DNA of 64,000 nucleotides from Protonemura montana (GCA_947568835.1 OX387602.1:26091021-26155020); one strand, 5' to 3'. Shown: positions 36,901 through 49,391, numbered from the stretch's first letter. Notes: generated by a model from the sequence alone, not told the origin. A program made the numbers and translations.

Positions 36901-39900
36901 AAGATGTCTCGCACGCAAGAAAAATTGTTGAGGCTTAGTCAAGGTGAAGGGGGCCCAAATGACTTGGTAAGTTTCCTACTTTCAGCTAAAAAATAAATCT
37001 CAATTACCATCTATTTTATTTAACATTAAAAGGGTATCTAAGCTAACTTGTGCACTACGTTTTGCTGCAGATTCTAGATGACGTAGACATTGAAGAAGGA
37101 AAGCGGGACCTGATCACAAGGGAAATTGGCAAATTCCGTGAAATCATGAAGGTAAATGGTTAATACAAGCTACGCTAATTATTTTCTTGATGTATCTCTG
37201 CCGCTGATAGCCTCATCTTTTGCAACGCTAGAAGCCATTGCGTGCCGACACTAACCTAACATCTTATCGTTTGCGAAAATAAGTACCTATTATTCGCATG
37301 AAGTTAGTGCATCAAATCAGAAAGACAGTTTTTCAAATATGCGACCAATCAAGCTAGACATTTTTGTAAATATTTCATTTTTAGAGAGGAAAAAGAAAAA
37401 TTTAATTATCTTTCAGCTCTGCTATCTTAACAATTTTTCTGATCTAAGATTTACATTTAACAAAACGTTACATGATGGACCGCTTGCCAGGGTCAGATTA
37501 AATGTAGATAGGTACTTAAACGTGTGGGCGTATCGGCGTATTGTTAAACGATCCCACCCTCTTTTGCCTGGCAATTACTGTGATCCCACCCTGGAGCAGC
37601 CGATGACGATGAAATACTGCATGCTGGCTAGAGGTTAACCGTTACAGCCGCATACGGCAAGCTAGTTCAGTGACGTGATGTGTGGTACCTTCCTCCACTC
37701 GACCGTAGGCATTGCGGCTGGCGGCTTTGGCGACGGGACGCGTAGCCTTGTTTAGTGTCCGACACACGTAACTTTACGCCAGGTGGCTTGGTGAGTATCC
37801 GAGCGACCACATGTACATGGCGTAGCGATTCTGTCGACTTTTTCTTAAGGGGCTTGACCGGAAAGTTTTCAAATTTGAGTTCAATAGTAGTTTTAATGCA
37901 AACTGGTTTGGTTTGTTTCGTTTTTGACGCATGATAGTCGCGGTAAATGAGGAGACGAGAAATTACCGAATAGATAGAAATGTTTGAAATTTGAATTGTT
38001 AAAGAGGTGATAATAGTTTCGGGCTATTGGTCAAGACCTCTAAATTAAAAGTCTGCATGTCCACGTACTATTATACCTTTTGAATCAAATAGACAGCCGA
38101 GCTTTCTTTTTTTTGTCTAACATTATTTCAAGCTCACCAAGTCTTCCTTTTAGAAACAACTTTTTGCTGTAGAAATTTAATCTAAGGTTTTATTGTGCAT
38201 ATCAGTGGGCTGATTTTCAGAAGGAGTTCCATGCTTGAACAAATTAAATTTTTCCATTAACTTGATCAAATTTGGCTAGCTACTAATTGATTCAGTGTGT
38301 TGAATTCCTTCTATGGAATTGTTGTCCTTTTCCGTAATTACATTGTGCAGAGTGGCCCAATCTATGAGTGAGCGGGATGAATCGAATCAGACTTGGGTAG
38401 GAGAGGGAGCGAAGATCTTTCGGTCGGAGGGCATAGCCAGGCGCTGGGCGGTAAGATCATCAACAATGCAATCTTAAATGTTTTTGAATTTATAGACGTA
38501 GACATCAACACTTGTCCACAATATATATTGTAAGGTCCATTGGTTTCAGTCGTCGATGTCATATGACAATCGACTATCGAGTAGGCCGACACTCGACTGT
38601 TCTTCGTAGGTAAGAATGACAGCAACATCTCGTTCGTATCTGCAATGACAGCCGCATTACGTCGTCACCAGCGAGATTCACTCGTGACGACATAACGTGG
38701 CTGTCATTCAATGCTAGTTTTAGTCCAACGGCTTAATTTGTACCTGTGTTACCTTTCAGCCGACTGTCTGGCAGTTAACATTTTATGTAAGTGAGCCTGG
38801 ATGATTTCATTAAGACACTGTTCTTTGAGTGTTTTGTGAAGGTATTTTGTGCTTCTTTTTTTTCCATTTCCAGCTACCTGCTTCTAAACTGTTTCTTTTT
38901 TATAGTATTGTCAAGAATTCCCAATGCTGCCGATAATTTTCGTTCTTTCCACTTTCCTAAACTTCTCGGCTGTAAGTAACAATCATCATCTCGAACCATA
39001 GGAGTTGCATTTATTTATTAGGCTGCCTTACTTTATGATTTCACATCGTGGCATGCATTGGATATGCTGTAATATTTACATCCAGCAATTCTTTGTGTCC
39101 ACACTTCAATCTAGTCGTTTGATTCCAGCTGAAAAATTATATCAGATTATTATTTTTTTTTTTTGCTCTTAATCAGTAAAATGTTACCAGGGTCATCCAT
39201 TAAATTGATCATGCCAATAAGATAAAGTTGGGTACATTTTTTTGCGATTTATTTGTTCAAGTAAGACATTTTTTTAATGTAGCTTCTTTTCTCTGAAACT
39301 ATTTCCAGTCATATCTCGTCAGCGTTGGTGAATTGGTTCTTCAGACACGACGGTTGATTTACAGTTGGCTGTCGTGATGGATACTTAAAAGTGTGGCATT
39401 TGTCTATCCGAATTGCAGGCTGATAACTATCGCTCCCCCCTCTCTGAACAGGTCTGACGCCCATTCTGTTTTTCTACCCGCAGAAGCAGGAGGAGGAGAA
39501 AGAGGTGGAGCGACGACGTAAGGAACGTGAGCATGACGCGAGCGCAACAACTCGCGCGAGATCCCCACAGTCAACTGGCAGTCCAACGCGCTCCAAAGAG
39601 GGATCACGCAGCCCATCCCACGACAGTCTCTACACCAACAAGATCCGGACCAAGGGGCACCGACCTCGCAGGTCATACTCGAGGTATGGTAGCCGACATG
39701 AAAGCAACGTAATGAATGGTCAAGCCAGTAGCCAGAAAACAAATCGCTCTTTGCGGATCAAAGATAATTTTAAACAGACAGAATGGAATTGAAAGTTAAA
39801 ACCTACAATTCTTAAGCAATTGATTAACTGAATGGGAACTTTTGGTTTCTTTCTTTAATGCAATTACAAACTATTGTTTATTTATTTATTGATCAACAAC

Positions 39901-42900
39901 GGAGGCAAGTCCACAAGTGTGATATAGTAGAAAAATAGTAGGGGAGAGTGGTACATAGTGGGACGGATTTCTTTTTTTGGTCATATTTTGATCATTGTGA
40001 ATATTTTTTTGGATCTGGAACTGCCAGAATCTGCTCACTATTAAGCAGAATATGTCTGCTATTTTTCTGAAATTTTTGTGTTTGTGGAAGAGAATATAAC
40101 AGGACTGGACCACTATGTACCATTGCCCCACTGTAGACCATTTTGTGGTCCATACTGGGACACTGCTGGTACATACTGGGACAGGGTCTGTTGTGAGAGA
40201 AAATGAATGTAATTTGAATGGAAAACAGGTTTAATTCAAATGAAAAAATGTTTTTTTATTAAATAGACACACTAAACACATCAGTATTGATTATTAAAAT
40301 TAATTGGATTGAAACATGAAAATTGAAAATTTAAGTCGGCTCTGACAATCATGAAATTGGAGAGATTCACGCCAACTTGTAGGTTGAAAAATCAAAATTG
40401 AAATCGATTTGAAGGGCTGCCCGAGCAGTCCCTTTAATTTCGGCTGGCTTCGGTAGCCTTTTGATTATGTCTTCCAAGGGCACTGCGTCGATATCTTCTT
40501 GTTCTGGATAAGAAAATTTCCAAGAATGTCCTCGTTTTAGGAAAGAAACTGTACAGGCTGCTTCCATTTCCATGATGCCACTTATGGAAACTATGCAGCC
40601 AACAAAGTGCTGTACGCTGCGTTTGGTGCTGTAACGCACGATTACAAAGTCGCCAACAGTTGCAGTCATGGCTCTATTTGCGTCTTCGTCTTCCGAGCCA
40701 GAAATTGTTAGAATGGAGTCTAAGTTTTCGTCGTCTTCCGATTCTGTTTCAGAAACCTTCCTCTTTGGCGTATTTCCTTTTTCTAGCTTGATTTTTCTCT
40801 TTTGTTGAAATAGCATTCTGTTTGCCCTTTTTGTTAGAGTTGCTTTGGCCTTGGTAACCTTTTCCTTTGCTTTTTGAGCCTTCTGTTCGTTCTCTAGTTC
40901 CAACCGATTTTTTACAGGCGTGTCAGTGATGAGCTCCGACGTGGTTTTCTTTCTTCCATTTTTTTTTGGAAGTTTCCTCGGGCCAGCTTTGGCAAAAGGT
41001 CTCACATCTTCTGGTGATACAATCTGTCGTGTGCTTAAGGGTCCTGGGATAGCAGCAATCACGTTATCGTCATTGGCGCTTAAAGGCCCTGGAACTACAT
41101 CTTCGTGAGCCCGATCCGTAACGTAAGAGCACAAGAAATCTCGATCTGTGAAACTGTCTGGATTATAAGGCCAAATGCCTGTCTTCTTGAAACTATTCAA
41201 GATGTTGGATGGAGAAAAGGATTTAGGATATGCCGCTTTAACGAGGAATGGAATATCATAGATGGTGAGTGTGGCACCTGGATTGTTAATCATCCAAATG
41301 TCAGCAGCCTTGTTGTAATAGGTTTTGAACGGCCCATAACACCCTACATCCAGAGGCTGCATTCTATGGCTGCAGTGAGGAGGTAGAGTTAAAATAATAA
41401 CACCATTCTCCTTTGCCAATCGAATCGCTGGAATGCTGAGATGGCTCCCGTGGTTGTCCAAAATCAGCAGGACTTTCTTCTCCTTTGAAGCACCTGTGCA
41501 CTTAATAAAGTGTTTCATATATTCGTCAAAGTTTTCCCGCTGCATCCAGCCTTTCGGCGAAACTAGCCCTAGCGTCCCAGGAGGTGCTTCAGTCACCATT
41601 CGCTGTTGGTATCTTTTCCTGGGAAAAACCATAACTGGTGGAATAAATGTGCCATCGGCACAGATTGTGGCACAAGTGGTCACAAGGGTGCCCCTCTCCC
41701 CTGAAACGGCCTTTCCCACCTGTTTCTGACCTCTCCTGGCCAGTATTCTGGCAGACTTTTGTACGGTTGTAGTCCCAGTCTCATCCACGTTATATATTTG
41801 CGAAGCAGTGAATTTCTCCTTTACAAGAACTTTTTCCAAGTTAGCGTAAAATATTCCTACGTTGTGTTTGTTGAAGCTTGTCATTCTGGAGAGGCTTGTT
41901 GGTTCAGGTTTGCGAATGCTAATGATCGGGTGCCGGTACAAAAAACCCCTAAGCCATTCGAGGCCTGCTGCTTTGTTTCGATGCCAAGAGGCTGGGACCT
42001 CCTTATTGTTTGCTGCTGCAAATTCGTATGCAACTTCGCAAGCTTCCATTTCGGTCAAGCCATAGCAAATATCGGCTGCTTGCAAGAAATACTTGCTAAG
42101 CAACCCTTCATCCACTTCATTGAAAATGCTGTTGAAGCCAAACCGCCTTCCAAAGGTGAATGATGCCTTTTCATCGTCCGACAAATTTTGAAATGTTTTC
42201 AGCTTCCGCTGAAGTGCTGACTTGCTAACATCAAATAACTCTGCGGCAGCTCGAAGAGACATTTTGTCATCAATCACCTTCAAAACAGCATCCTTCATTG
42301 CCATCTCTCTCGCTATCTTCGCAAGTCCACTTTCTTCATAATGGGCGGTACACTTAGATCTTGGAAATTTTGGCATCTTTTCTAAGGCAATAATAACAAA
42401 CAATTATTTTATGGTCAAATGTTACATTTTGGAAATTAGCAAGACAATCTATCAAGTCATTAACACATTTTTTGAAAGATAAAAGTTCAATATGCAGACA
42501 TTTAGTCTAATGGTATAATGTACAGGCCTGTCCCACTATGTACCAAATGTTTTGTCCCAGTATGAACCATTTGCTGACTTGAGTTGGGGATTTTTTTCTA
42601 TAGAGTGTCTGCATGAAAATCACAAATCTAGGAACCTACTTCATGCTCATTTCATTACAGATCATAACCATACTTTAACATTCACAAAAATAAATGTGTG
42701 AAAAAAGTTATTGCAAACATTATAATCACAAAATTTTCACATTGAGCAAAACTGGTATGACAAGTGGTGTATCTCAAATATTTCAAATACAAACTTACCT
42801 TTAAATTATGTCTAGTAGGAGAATCTTGGCGAGCAGGCAATATATTCACTCACAAACCATTTTTTTTTCCCGCCATTAAGCAGGAATACCAAACGTCCCA

Positions 42901-45900
42901 CTATATACCATGTCCCACTATGTACCACCTTCCCCTACATAGAAACATGAATGGTTAAAAACATGACATTTTACAAACTTAAGCTAATGTATGTAGTTGG
43001 TAATGTAGATAATGAGATAATATAATGAGATAATAGATAATGTAGTTGGTAATTAATACATTTACAAGTTTTCAAGTTATCACGAGTTCAAGTCGGGATT
43101 TGTAAGTCATGAAGGATTCTGAATGGATGTCAATGTCAGGGCAGGTTGTTGTTATTCTATTGTAGGTAGTAGTCATTGGTCTATTGATGCACCTGTGCTT
43201 GTGGATATCAATCCTACTCTGTGGTGGCCTAACAGGATGGTAATTATGAGTTTGGCTGGATGGTATTTCGAAGCAGATTTTAGATAGCAGTCTAGGGGTG
43301 TCATTATTGTTGTTGAGAAGTTTGTGTAGGAATGTGAGGACGGTCCCCTACGCTATGAGAGAGTGGATAGGTTAAGTTTGCTGCACGTCCGTGAGTAGTC
43401 AAAGGAGTGATCGTCTATCTGGGCTTTGTAATGAATCCATTTGACGAAATTATTTTTATAATTAGATATTTTATTTTATTACCAGAGTAATTTTTTAATC
43501 ATTAACATCCAGTATCAGAGCTACAAATCTTGTCCTGGGCCCCTTAGTTTAGCAGTAACTACCACCTAACACTTAGAAATTTATCCCCCATTTTTAATCG
43601 GTTCTTAATGTGGAATGATATTCTAACTGATACCTTTTTCTTTCCTTGCTTGTGCAGGGAACGAGAGCGAGATGCCCAGCGGGACCGTGAACGAGAGAGC
43701 CACCGAGAGCGGGAGAGGGAACGGGAGAGAGATAGAGACCGAGATAGGGAGCGCGAAAGAGACCGAGATCGCGAGCGTGAAGATGCTGCAAAGAAAACAG
43801 AGCGTGAAGTGCACAAGGAGAAAGAAATGGAGGAGGAGGGGAAAGAGAAAAAGAAAGCAGACCGCAAAGCGAAGGAGAAAGAGGCAGCGTACCAGGAACG
43901 ACTCCGAAACTGGGAGACGAGAGAGAGGAGAAAACACAAAGATGCTGAAAAAGAAAAAGAGCGAGAAAAGGCGAAGGAAGAGGAAAGAGAGAGAGAAGCA
44001 AAGAGGCTTAAAGAGTTTTTGGAAGATTACGACGATGAGCGGGACGATTCTAAATATTACAAGTAAGAATCTTGCCACATATTTTTACAAAGGCCATGTG
44101 TCTCTAAATGATATGCAAGGAAAATCATAGAGGATGGCTATCATATTGCAAAGTTCGTTCATTGTGGCTTTACAAACAAGCTCAGTGATCTTTTAAAAAA
44201 AATTAATTAGCACAATTTTGATTGATCAAGCAAAACCCAGCATAAAAGTAACATCTGTTCCAGATAATCATGTAATATTGGATGTTAAATATTTCTGTTG
44301 TTCACGTGTTTCAGGGGGCGAGAACTTCAACGCCGGCTGGTTGAGCGAAAGAAAGAAGTTGAACTTGATGCACGAGACCGCCAAAAGGAGAAAGAAGAAC
44401 TGGAAGAACTCAAAACCAAGATATTTGCAGAAGACCACCATGATCCTGACTTAGAATATGAGAGGGTAAGCCACCAGCACTGTTGTATAATAGAGTAGCC
44501 ACTTTGGTTGTCAGCACTTCGAGTCTGCAGGTTATAGGTAGAGGCAGAACGTTAGTGTTGGGTGAAAGATGGCCGCCAAATGACTACTTAACCGACAAAA
44601 ATGCAGAGTACCGGAACACCCCGTCAAGTAGAGCCACTGTCGTATGAAATTTGATTCCGATATTTCTCGTAGGTTACTCGCTTTTAAATATTGTTAGGTG
44701 TATATCAATCGTTGAGGTATAAATTGATGGAGATCTTTTGAGCATGAAAAGTCTCATAAGCGAGTAAACCTACGAGAAATATCGAAATAAAATTTCATAC
44801 GACAGAGGCTCCACTTAACGGGGTGTTCCGGTACTCTGCATTTTTGTCGGTAAAGTAGTCATTTGGCGGACATATTTCACCCAACACTAACGTTCTGCCT
44901 CTACCTATAACCTGCACACTCAATGGTTGTAGTGGGTTAGACATAAAATGTACCTAAGTTTGGCGGCCTTCTTTCGCGCAGACAGTTTAGCATTAGTGAA
45001 TTCTCTCTAATTATAACCTTCATACTCAGCAACTAAGCAATATAACTTACCTTACACTATAAAACCAGAGAAACGGTCCAGATAAACTTCGAGAACCATC
45101 CCAGAATTGGCCTGGCAGGGTTACAATATGTTTTGGAAAACCACAACCAGGAGAGCTGGGAACCTCAAAAGCAAGGCAGCCCCGATCTAGCTAAGCTACC
45201 GAGCTACAATTTTTCACTTTTTTTTTCAGTTACGAAAAGAAGTTGAAGACCAGTACAAGCCCAAGATCCTGATCAGCATTACGCACGAGCAGTCCCGGCA
45301 ACGGGAACGAGAGCGGGAACGCGAGCGACTTACTGAGGAGATCCGCCGAGAGGAGGAGGAGGAAGCTTTGGCCAAGCAGCGGCAAGAGGAGATGGAGGCG
45401 GCGGAGGAAGAGCTGCAGAGGCGGCGGTCTATCTCACGTGACCGCAGCGAGGAGGACCGTGCTGAACGCGAAGCCCCACTGCCGCAGACCGAAATGATTG
45501 AGAGCGAAGAGGATGAGGATGATCATCGATCGCCCAGTCCTCCGCCGCCACCGCCCCCCTTCGAAGACGAGACTAGTCAGTCGTCAATCACTTCTAGCGG
45601 GGTGGACAACGACAAACGGGAAGGTTAGTAATTTGCTCATTACTTTAATAAACAGAACAGTACCCTTAAGGTGCATTGGACTCAAGTTAAAGCTAGGTGA
45701 AACATCTTTTATAATAAAATCCTTTATATACACTGGATATTTTGAAGTATAATGGTCAATGGATTATTCTAAAATAATTTAGATTTTAAATGTCTTCTAT
45801 TGAACTTTATTTTTTGTTAAGAATTATTTATTTTCTGGTGATAGACTTGTTTTAACTTTGAGCCTTACGCTGCTATCACACCAATTACCAATTAGCTGCC

Positions 45901-47676
45901 TGATATTGATAAGCCAGGTTTTAGATTCTAGTATTTCCTTTGCTATCACCTTCCTTGATGATAATGGCTGGCAGTATAGTCTACCAACAATCAACAGTAA
46001 GCAAGGGCTCATTAGTTCCTGCTAAAGAGAAATAAATTTACCACTTTAGTGTAAGCTTGAATGAACTCATCATTGAAAACTTTGGAAATGCTTAGAGCTT
46101 TGACCATACCTACTTGCTAGTCTAGGTAGCTGTCTCTGATGTTCTCTAACCATATGCCTTTGTGGTTTAACAGCAGGTGTGGTGATCAATTGGAACTCAC
46201 CTCAGCAGCAGCAACACCAGACTGTCTCAAGCGGAGCTGCTGCTCCAGTTGCAAAGAAAAAGAAGCTTGACATGAAAGAGGTGTGTTGTGGACTCTGTCC
46301 AGTTACTAGGCTCAAGTTTCCAACCAAATACAATACATTAATACAACTAAACCATCCCATTACAAATCTTAAAATTATAAGATGGTACAAAAATATTTCT
46401 ATGCAATTAAATAACTACGGTTGTGTTGCAAGGGTGGCTGCAGACTGGATACGCAAATTTGTGAAAAAGTAACGATAGTGTAACTCATAGGAAATGTAGT
46501 CATATAAAAAATCACATTTCCGTTGAACATTTCAGCCAATGCCTGTCATTGCAAGAAACACTTTGGTTAACTCTTTTATTTGTCTTCCAATTCCAAATCA
46601 CTCTTGTGATTAAATTGTTATTGTTCATTGGAGGGCTCAGCAAAGTGGTTTTGAGACCATTTCACAGGTGTTTTGCTTTAGGGGTAGCTATTGTAATTAA
46701 GTGCCTTAAACCCAGCCATGTATTTGCAACCAGGTCTTCAACATGGACGATGACGACGACAACAGCTTGGGCGCTGGCAAGAAACGCAAACTTGTACCGC
46801 TTGACTACGGGCCGGACGAGAAGAAGAGACTCAAGGAGGAGGCTGCAGCTTCCGGCAAGTCGCAAGAGGAGAAGCGCAAGCACATCAAGACACTTATCGA
46901 CAAGATTCCCACCGACAAGACGGCACTGTTTGCCTTCACGCTCGACTGGTCTGCAGTTGATAACGTGAGTTCACATAGTATTTGGTAGGCTTGTGCTTGG
47001 ACTAAAAGCAATTTTTCATCCAAAAGATATTTTCCAATTTTTCTCCAATATGCACATCATGAGCCTTTTGCTATTTTTTGCAAGGTTATTCATTATGTTT
47101 CTTCATTCTTCAAAATGTTTAAATTCAAACAATTTTAAAATTCCTTTATTTTTCAACATTATTTTGTCATTGATGTAATGCATTTAAAGTTTATAAGCAT
47201 GCTTGAATACTTTTTGTGACATCGGCTCATATGCAGGTCAAATATACTTTTCGATTTTATTAATCTGATTCTTAAATACGCTTCAATGTATTATCTCTGT
47301 GCATGGATCATGAAATAGCGTGCATTAAAAGAAAAAAACTCTTGCATTGCAGCAACTAATGGAGAGGCGAATTCGGCCGTGGATCAACAAAAAGATCATA
47401 GAGTACATCGGTGAGCCCGAGCCAACGCTTGTGGACTTCATTTGCTCGAAAGTGCTAGCCGGTAGCGCTCCTCAGGGAATACTAGATGACGTTCAGATGG
47501 TAAGCCACCCTTGCCCAGAGCCCTTGGATCTCACTAATGACTCTTGCAATTGAAACAATGTTGTAATTGTACGAATGTTGTAGGTCTTGGATGAAGAAGC
47601 TGAAGTTTTCGTTGTCAAGATGTGGAGACTCCTAATCTACGAGATCGAAGCCAAGAAACTAGGCCTCGTAAAATGA
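30954..47676 (+). CDS. RBM25: RNA-binding protein RBM25, 16 coding exons, complete
   Basis: Nuclear splicing regulator (yeast Snu71 relative) associated with U1 snRNP. Exons: 30954-31048, 31186-31283, 33036-33085, 33176-33407, 36211-36348, 36434-36628, 36884-36966, 37071-37151, 39484-39683, 43658-44062, 44315-44465, 45230-45623, 46174-46280, 46734-46964, 47353-47499, 47584-47676; 899 residues (human 843). Order: Pro/Met-rich N-terminus; RRM about 125-200 (TVFVGNITE, AFGFCEFG, KKLVAKVDAKTK); an RS/ER-rich middle, densest in the 43.7-kb exon; an acidic linker; KKRKLVPLDYG; and a C-terminal PWI domain about 785-899 (RRIRPWINKKI, ending LGLVK). The ATG follows a CAG acceptor, so the 5' leader is spliced. 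Exon 13 has a tandem CAGCAG acceptor that could add or drop one residue. The RRM is about six residues shorter than the human one at RNP1. The introns host five repeats or transposons. Confidence 0.95.
31732..32227 (+). repeat. Unclassified ~497-bp dispersed repeat, copy 2
   Basis: In intron 2 of RBM25, same orientation as the copy in ATP13A1 intron 10 and nearly identical to it from ACGATTCTCTT to GCCCCTTTAA. Flanking sequences differ immediately outside, which defines the ends. No clear target-site duplication is seen. Confidence 0.85.
32838..32960 (+). mobile_element. tRNA-derived SINE
   Basis: In intron 2 of RBM25. It has a tRNA-like head with A-box-like GGGTAGAGCATCTGG and an excellent B box in GGGGTTTGAATCCCGGTTC. 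On the minus strand it gives the NRDSNPGPPNC-type peptide that Pol III SINEs often spell in spurious ORFs. A partial duplication (AATCGGGTAGAG, then AAGTCGGGTAGAG) precedes the A box. The 3' end is not clear. Confidence 0.6.
34104..34882. mobile_element. Non-autonomous hAT-like element with 8-bp TSD
   Basis: In intron 4 of RBM25. Its ends are inverted: CATAGTTGGGGAAG at the left, and CTTCCCCAACTATG at 34869-34882. It is flanked by an identical 8-bp direct repeat GGTGGGGG (34096-34103 and 34883-34890), the size typical of hAT insertions. Inner subterminal zones are full of GATC and TTTTAAAAGATC strings on both sides. There is no transposase ORF; the interior 34350-34562 frame has no family features. 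Confidence 0.8.
38645..38710. repeat. Short perfect-type hairpin
   Basis: In the intron between RBM25 exons 8 and 9. AATGACAGCCGCATTACGTC at the left and its near-complement ending TAACGTGGCTGTCATT at the right give arms of about 25 bp (three mismatches) around a ~15-base loop. It may be a small palindromic repeat; no flanking duplication is evident. Confidence 0.6.
39941..42935 (-). mobile_element. Pogo/Tigger-type DNA transposon, apparently full length
   Basis: In intron 9 of RBM25, with its gene on the opposite strand. Terminal inverted repeats start GGGGAGAGTGGTACATAGTG at 39941; the complement of the right end (42935) reads GGGGAAGGTGGTACATAGTG. Both ends are flanked by TA (39939-39940 and 42936-42937), the pogo/mariner target duplication. 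GTACATAGTGGGAC-like strings recur inside both ends (about 40107-40182 and 42531-42570), giving subterminal repeats that could bind transposase. Total length is 2995 bp. Confidence 0.88.
40367..42376 (-). CDS. Pogo-superfamily DDE transposase, uninterrupted
   Basis: 669 residues from the ATG at 42376; an in-frame ATG at 42403 would add nine residues, but MPKFPRSK resembles usual family N-termini. It cuts and pastes its own transposon in the nucleus. Residues about 25-62 form a psq-type helix-turn-helix (MSLRAAAELFDVSKSALQRK). About 80-155 fit a CENP-B/Tc5-type DNA-binding helix-turn-helix (GLEWLRGFLYRHP). The DDE_1 catalytic core follows, with D198 in YNVDETG, D307 in LILDNHGSH and D343 in MQPLDVG, i.e. 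DD35D spacing. The Lys/Arg-rich C-terminus probably carries nuclear localisation. No stop or frameshift interrupts the frame. It lies antisense in an RBM25 intron, inside intact terminal repeats. Confidence 0.92.
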   Translation of the reverse strand: MPKFPRSKCTAHYEESGLAKIAREMAMKDAVLKVIDDKMSLRAAAELFDVSKSALQRKLKTFQNLSDDEKASFTFGRRFGFNSIFNEVDEGLLSKYFLQAADICYGLTEMEACEVAYEFAAANNKEVPASWHRNKAAGLEWLRGFLYRHPIISIRKPEPTSLSRMTSFNKHNVGIFYANLEKVLVKEKFTASQIYNVDETGTTTVQKSARILARRGQKQVGKAVSGERGTLVTTCATICADGTFIPPVMVFPRKRYQQRMVTEAPPGTLGLVSPKGWMQRENFDEYMKHFIKCTGASKEKKVLLILDNHGSHLSIPAIRLAKENGVIILTLPPHCSHRMQPLDVGCYGPFKTYYNKAADIWMINNPGATLTIYDIPFLVKAAYPKSFSPSNILNSFKKTGIWPYNPDSFTDRDFLCSYVTDRAHEDVVPGPLSANDDNVIAAIPGPLSTRQIVSPEDVRPFAKAGPRKLPKKNGRKKTTSELITDTPVKNRLELENEQKAQKAKEKVTKAKATLTKRANRMLFQQKRKIKLEKGNTPKRKVSETESEDDENLDSILTISGSEDEDANRAMTATVGDFVIVRYSTKRSVQHFVGCIVSISGIMEMEAACTVSFLKRGHSWKFSYPEQEDIDAVPLEDIIKRLPKPAEIKGTARAALQIDFNFDFSTYKLA
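44526..44916. mobile_element. Fold-back element with ~160-bp inverted arms
   Basis: In intron 11 of RBM25. The left arm (44526-44685) and right arm (44757-44916) are inverted copies of about 160 bp with only scattered mismatches. They begin TGCAGGTTATAGGTAGAGGC and end with its complement; the loop is about 71 bp. TGCA occurs at both outer edges and may be a 4-bp target duplication or the ends themselves. No ORF. Transcription through the intron would give a long RNA hairpin. Confidence 0.85.
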
Positions 47677-49390
47677 TTCCTTGTTCATATTTTATCTATG
47701 TGTTTGAATGGTCTGGTTGAGCTAAGTATTGTATTATGTTATGCATTGGGGTTAAAGGAAGGTGGCATATTTCCTTGACACAGTGCATTTTCAAGTAACC
47801 AGCAATGAAGACCAATCAAGAATCTAATTGTAATATGATGCAACACATGCATAATTATATGTTCATCTATGTACATGGAACAAAAGATTTTTTTTTTAAT
47901 AGAAAATGTAATGTTGAGTGTTTAATCCATGCTCAAAACTAAATTGTTGTTGGCAATATGGCATCAAAATGTCTATTAAATTGCTGCAGCTACCAATTCG
48001 CTATTCTACCAATTAAACCGATGTACAATGGATGTTCTTAATTTCTTCCTGTATGATAGTTTTTTACTAGATTATTTATGTTTCTTGCACCCTGGGGCCT
48101 GCCGTTCACACTTTTTGGCACTTGGTCCTATAGGAAATTTTAATCATTTGTGGATTTGAGCCAAATTATGTAATTCCTACATTAGAAATTATTTTTGAAT
48201 TTCATCTTACCAACGCTACATGCTTAGGATATAAACTGTACGACTAGACAACAAATAAATGTAATCAATTGATTCCGAGTTTGATTCCAAGCCTGGCAGT
48301 TATAACATCAAGTCCATTCATCTGTGGATAAAAAGGAACAAGATATCAGCTGGAATAGAGAGGCGATGTAAATGTCAAGGACCTGTCACTAATTACTTGA
48401 GCTGATTTTATGCAGCTCGATTGGTCATCTTGTAAAACAACGTTGAACGACCGCAGGTTGAACCATATAATAATGATTATAGCTCAACCTTTAATATTCA
48501 GCTGGTAGGTACCTGCTTCTCAAGGATGTGCACGGCACACCAGCCACGTGTGTACCGTGGATACGAACTGTCAAAACGTGTGATGCAGTTTTCTTCAGGA
48601 TTTCTGAGGAAACTTGAAAAATACTGTGAAGACGTGTGTTAAGGTTATTTCACAGTTTTATTCAGCTTACAAGCTGACCAGTGCTCGCGATCGTTGGGCC
48701 ATGGCTCCTGGTGAATCCACACAAGTTATATACCTAACATAAAAACATACGCAAACTTGGGTAATAACCTATATGTCGTTGGCCTATATTATATTAGTTA
48801 CGCCGTGTTTATTATATTAAAGTGACATATTCGGGACTACAGATGCAATTTAACGTGTTTTATTCAAGTTGGTTGGTTAAATCTTAAAACACCATTCCTT
48901 ATTTCTAAGTTACATTATAAATAAAAATTTGATTTGATGGACGATTGCAATCAGCTGTTGTAGCCGTCGCAGGCAGAAACTTTTCCTTGCAAGGCCACGC
49001 TGGCTTATATTTATGGGGGAGATGACATTATAGACCAAAGATACCTACCATAACGCCACTAGCTTAGACTACTTGTATATAACCTTGTTATGGACCCAGT
49101 TTTAAAAATAGTACATACGTGTAGTGGGCTTCTACGGTGACCATAGTTGAAAAGCTCCTTTCTTGCCAGCAAGGGAGTGGGTCCTGTTCGCTAGACCTAG
49201 AGGTAAGTTATTAACGTATGAACTTCCTGATAAATTCGCCTTCCTTGGCCTTGCTACAAACACATGCTACAAACTCGGCATTCGAACCAGTCGCAGCATA
49301 GACACGATGAGGTTATTATTCGGCCCTTTTTCGATAGGTAAGTAAGAACACATAATTGCAAAAATATGTTATTCAAATTTCAGAACATAC

Positions 49391-49391
<1 letters not shown>
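47677..49391. other. RBM25 3' flank and intergenic DNA
   Basis: Contains the RBM25 3' UTR with a candidate AATAAA (48254-48259). Beyond it is AT-rich sequence in which I see no gene. The short plus ORF at 49163-49345 has no family features. Confidence 0.45.
48254..48259 (+). terminator. Candidate RBM25 polyadenylation signal
   Basis: AATAAA 578 bp after the stop codon, followed by TGTAATC and AT-rich sequence. Confidence 0.4.

Noticed and set aside
43559..44078. Ser/Phe/Leu-rich minus ORFs over RBM25 exon 10
   Set aside because: They are shadows of the ER/RD-rich coding sequence on the plus strand.
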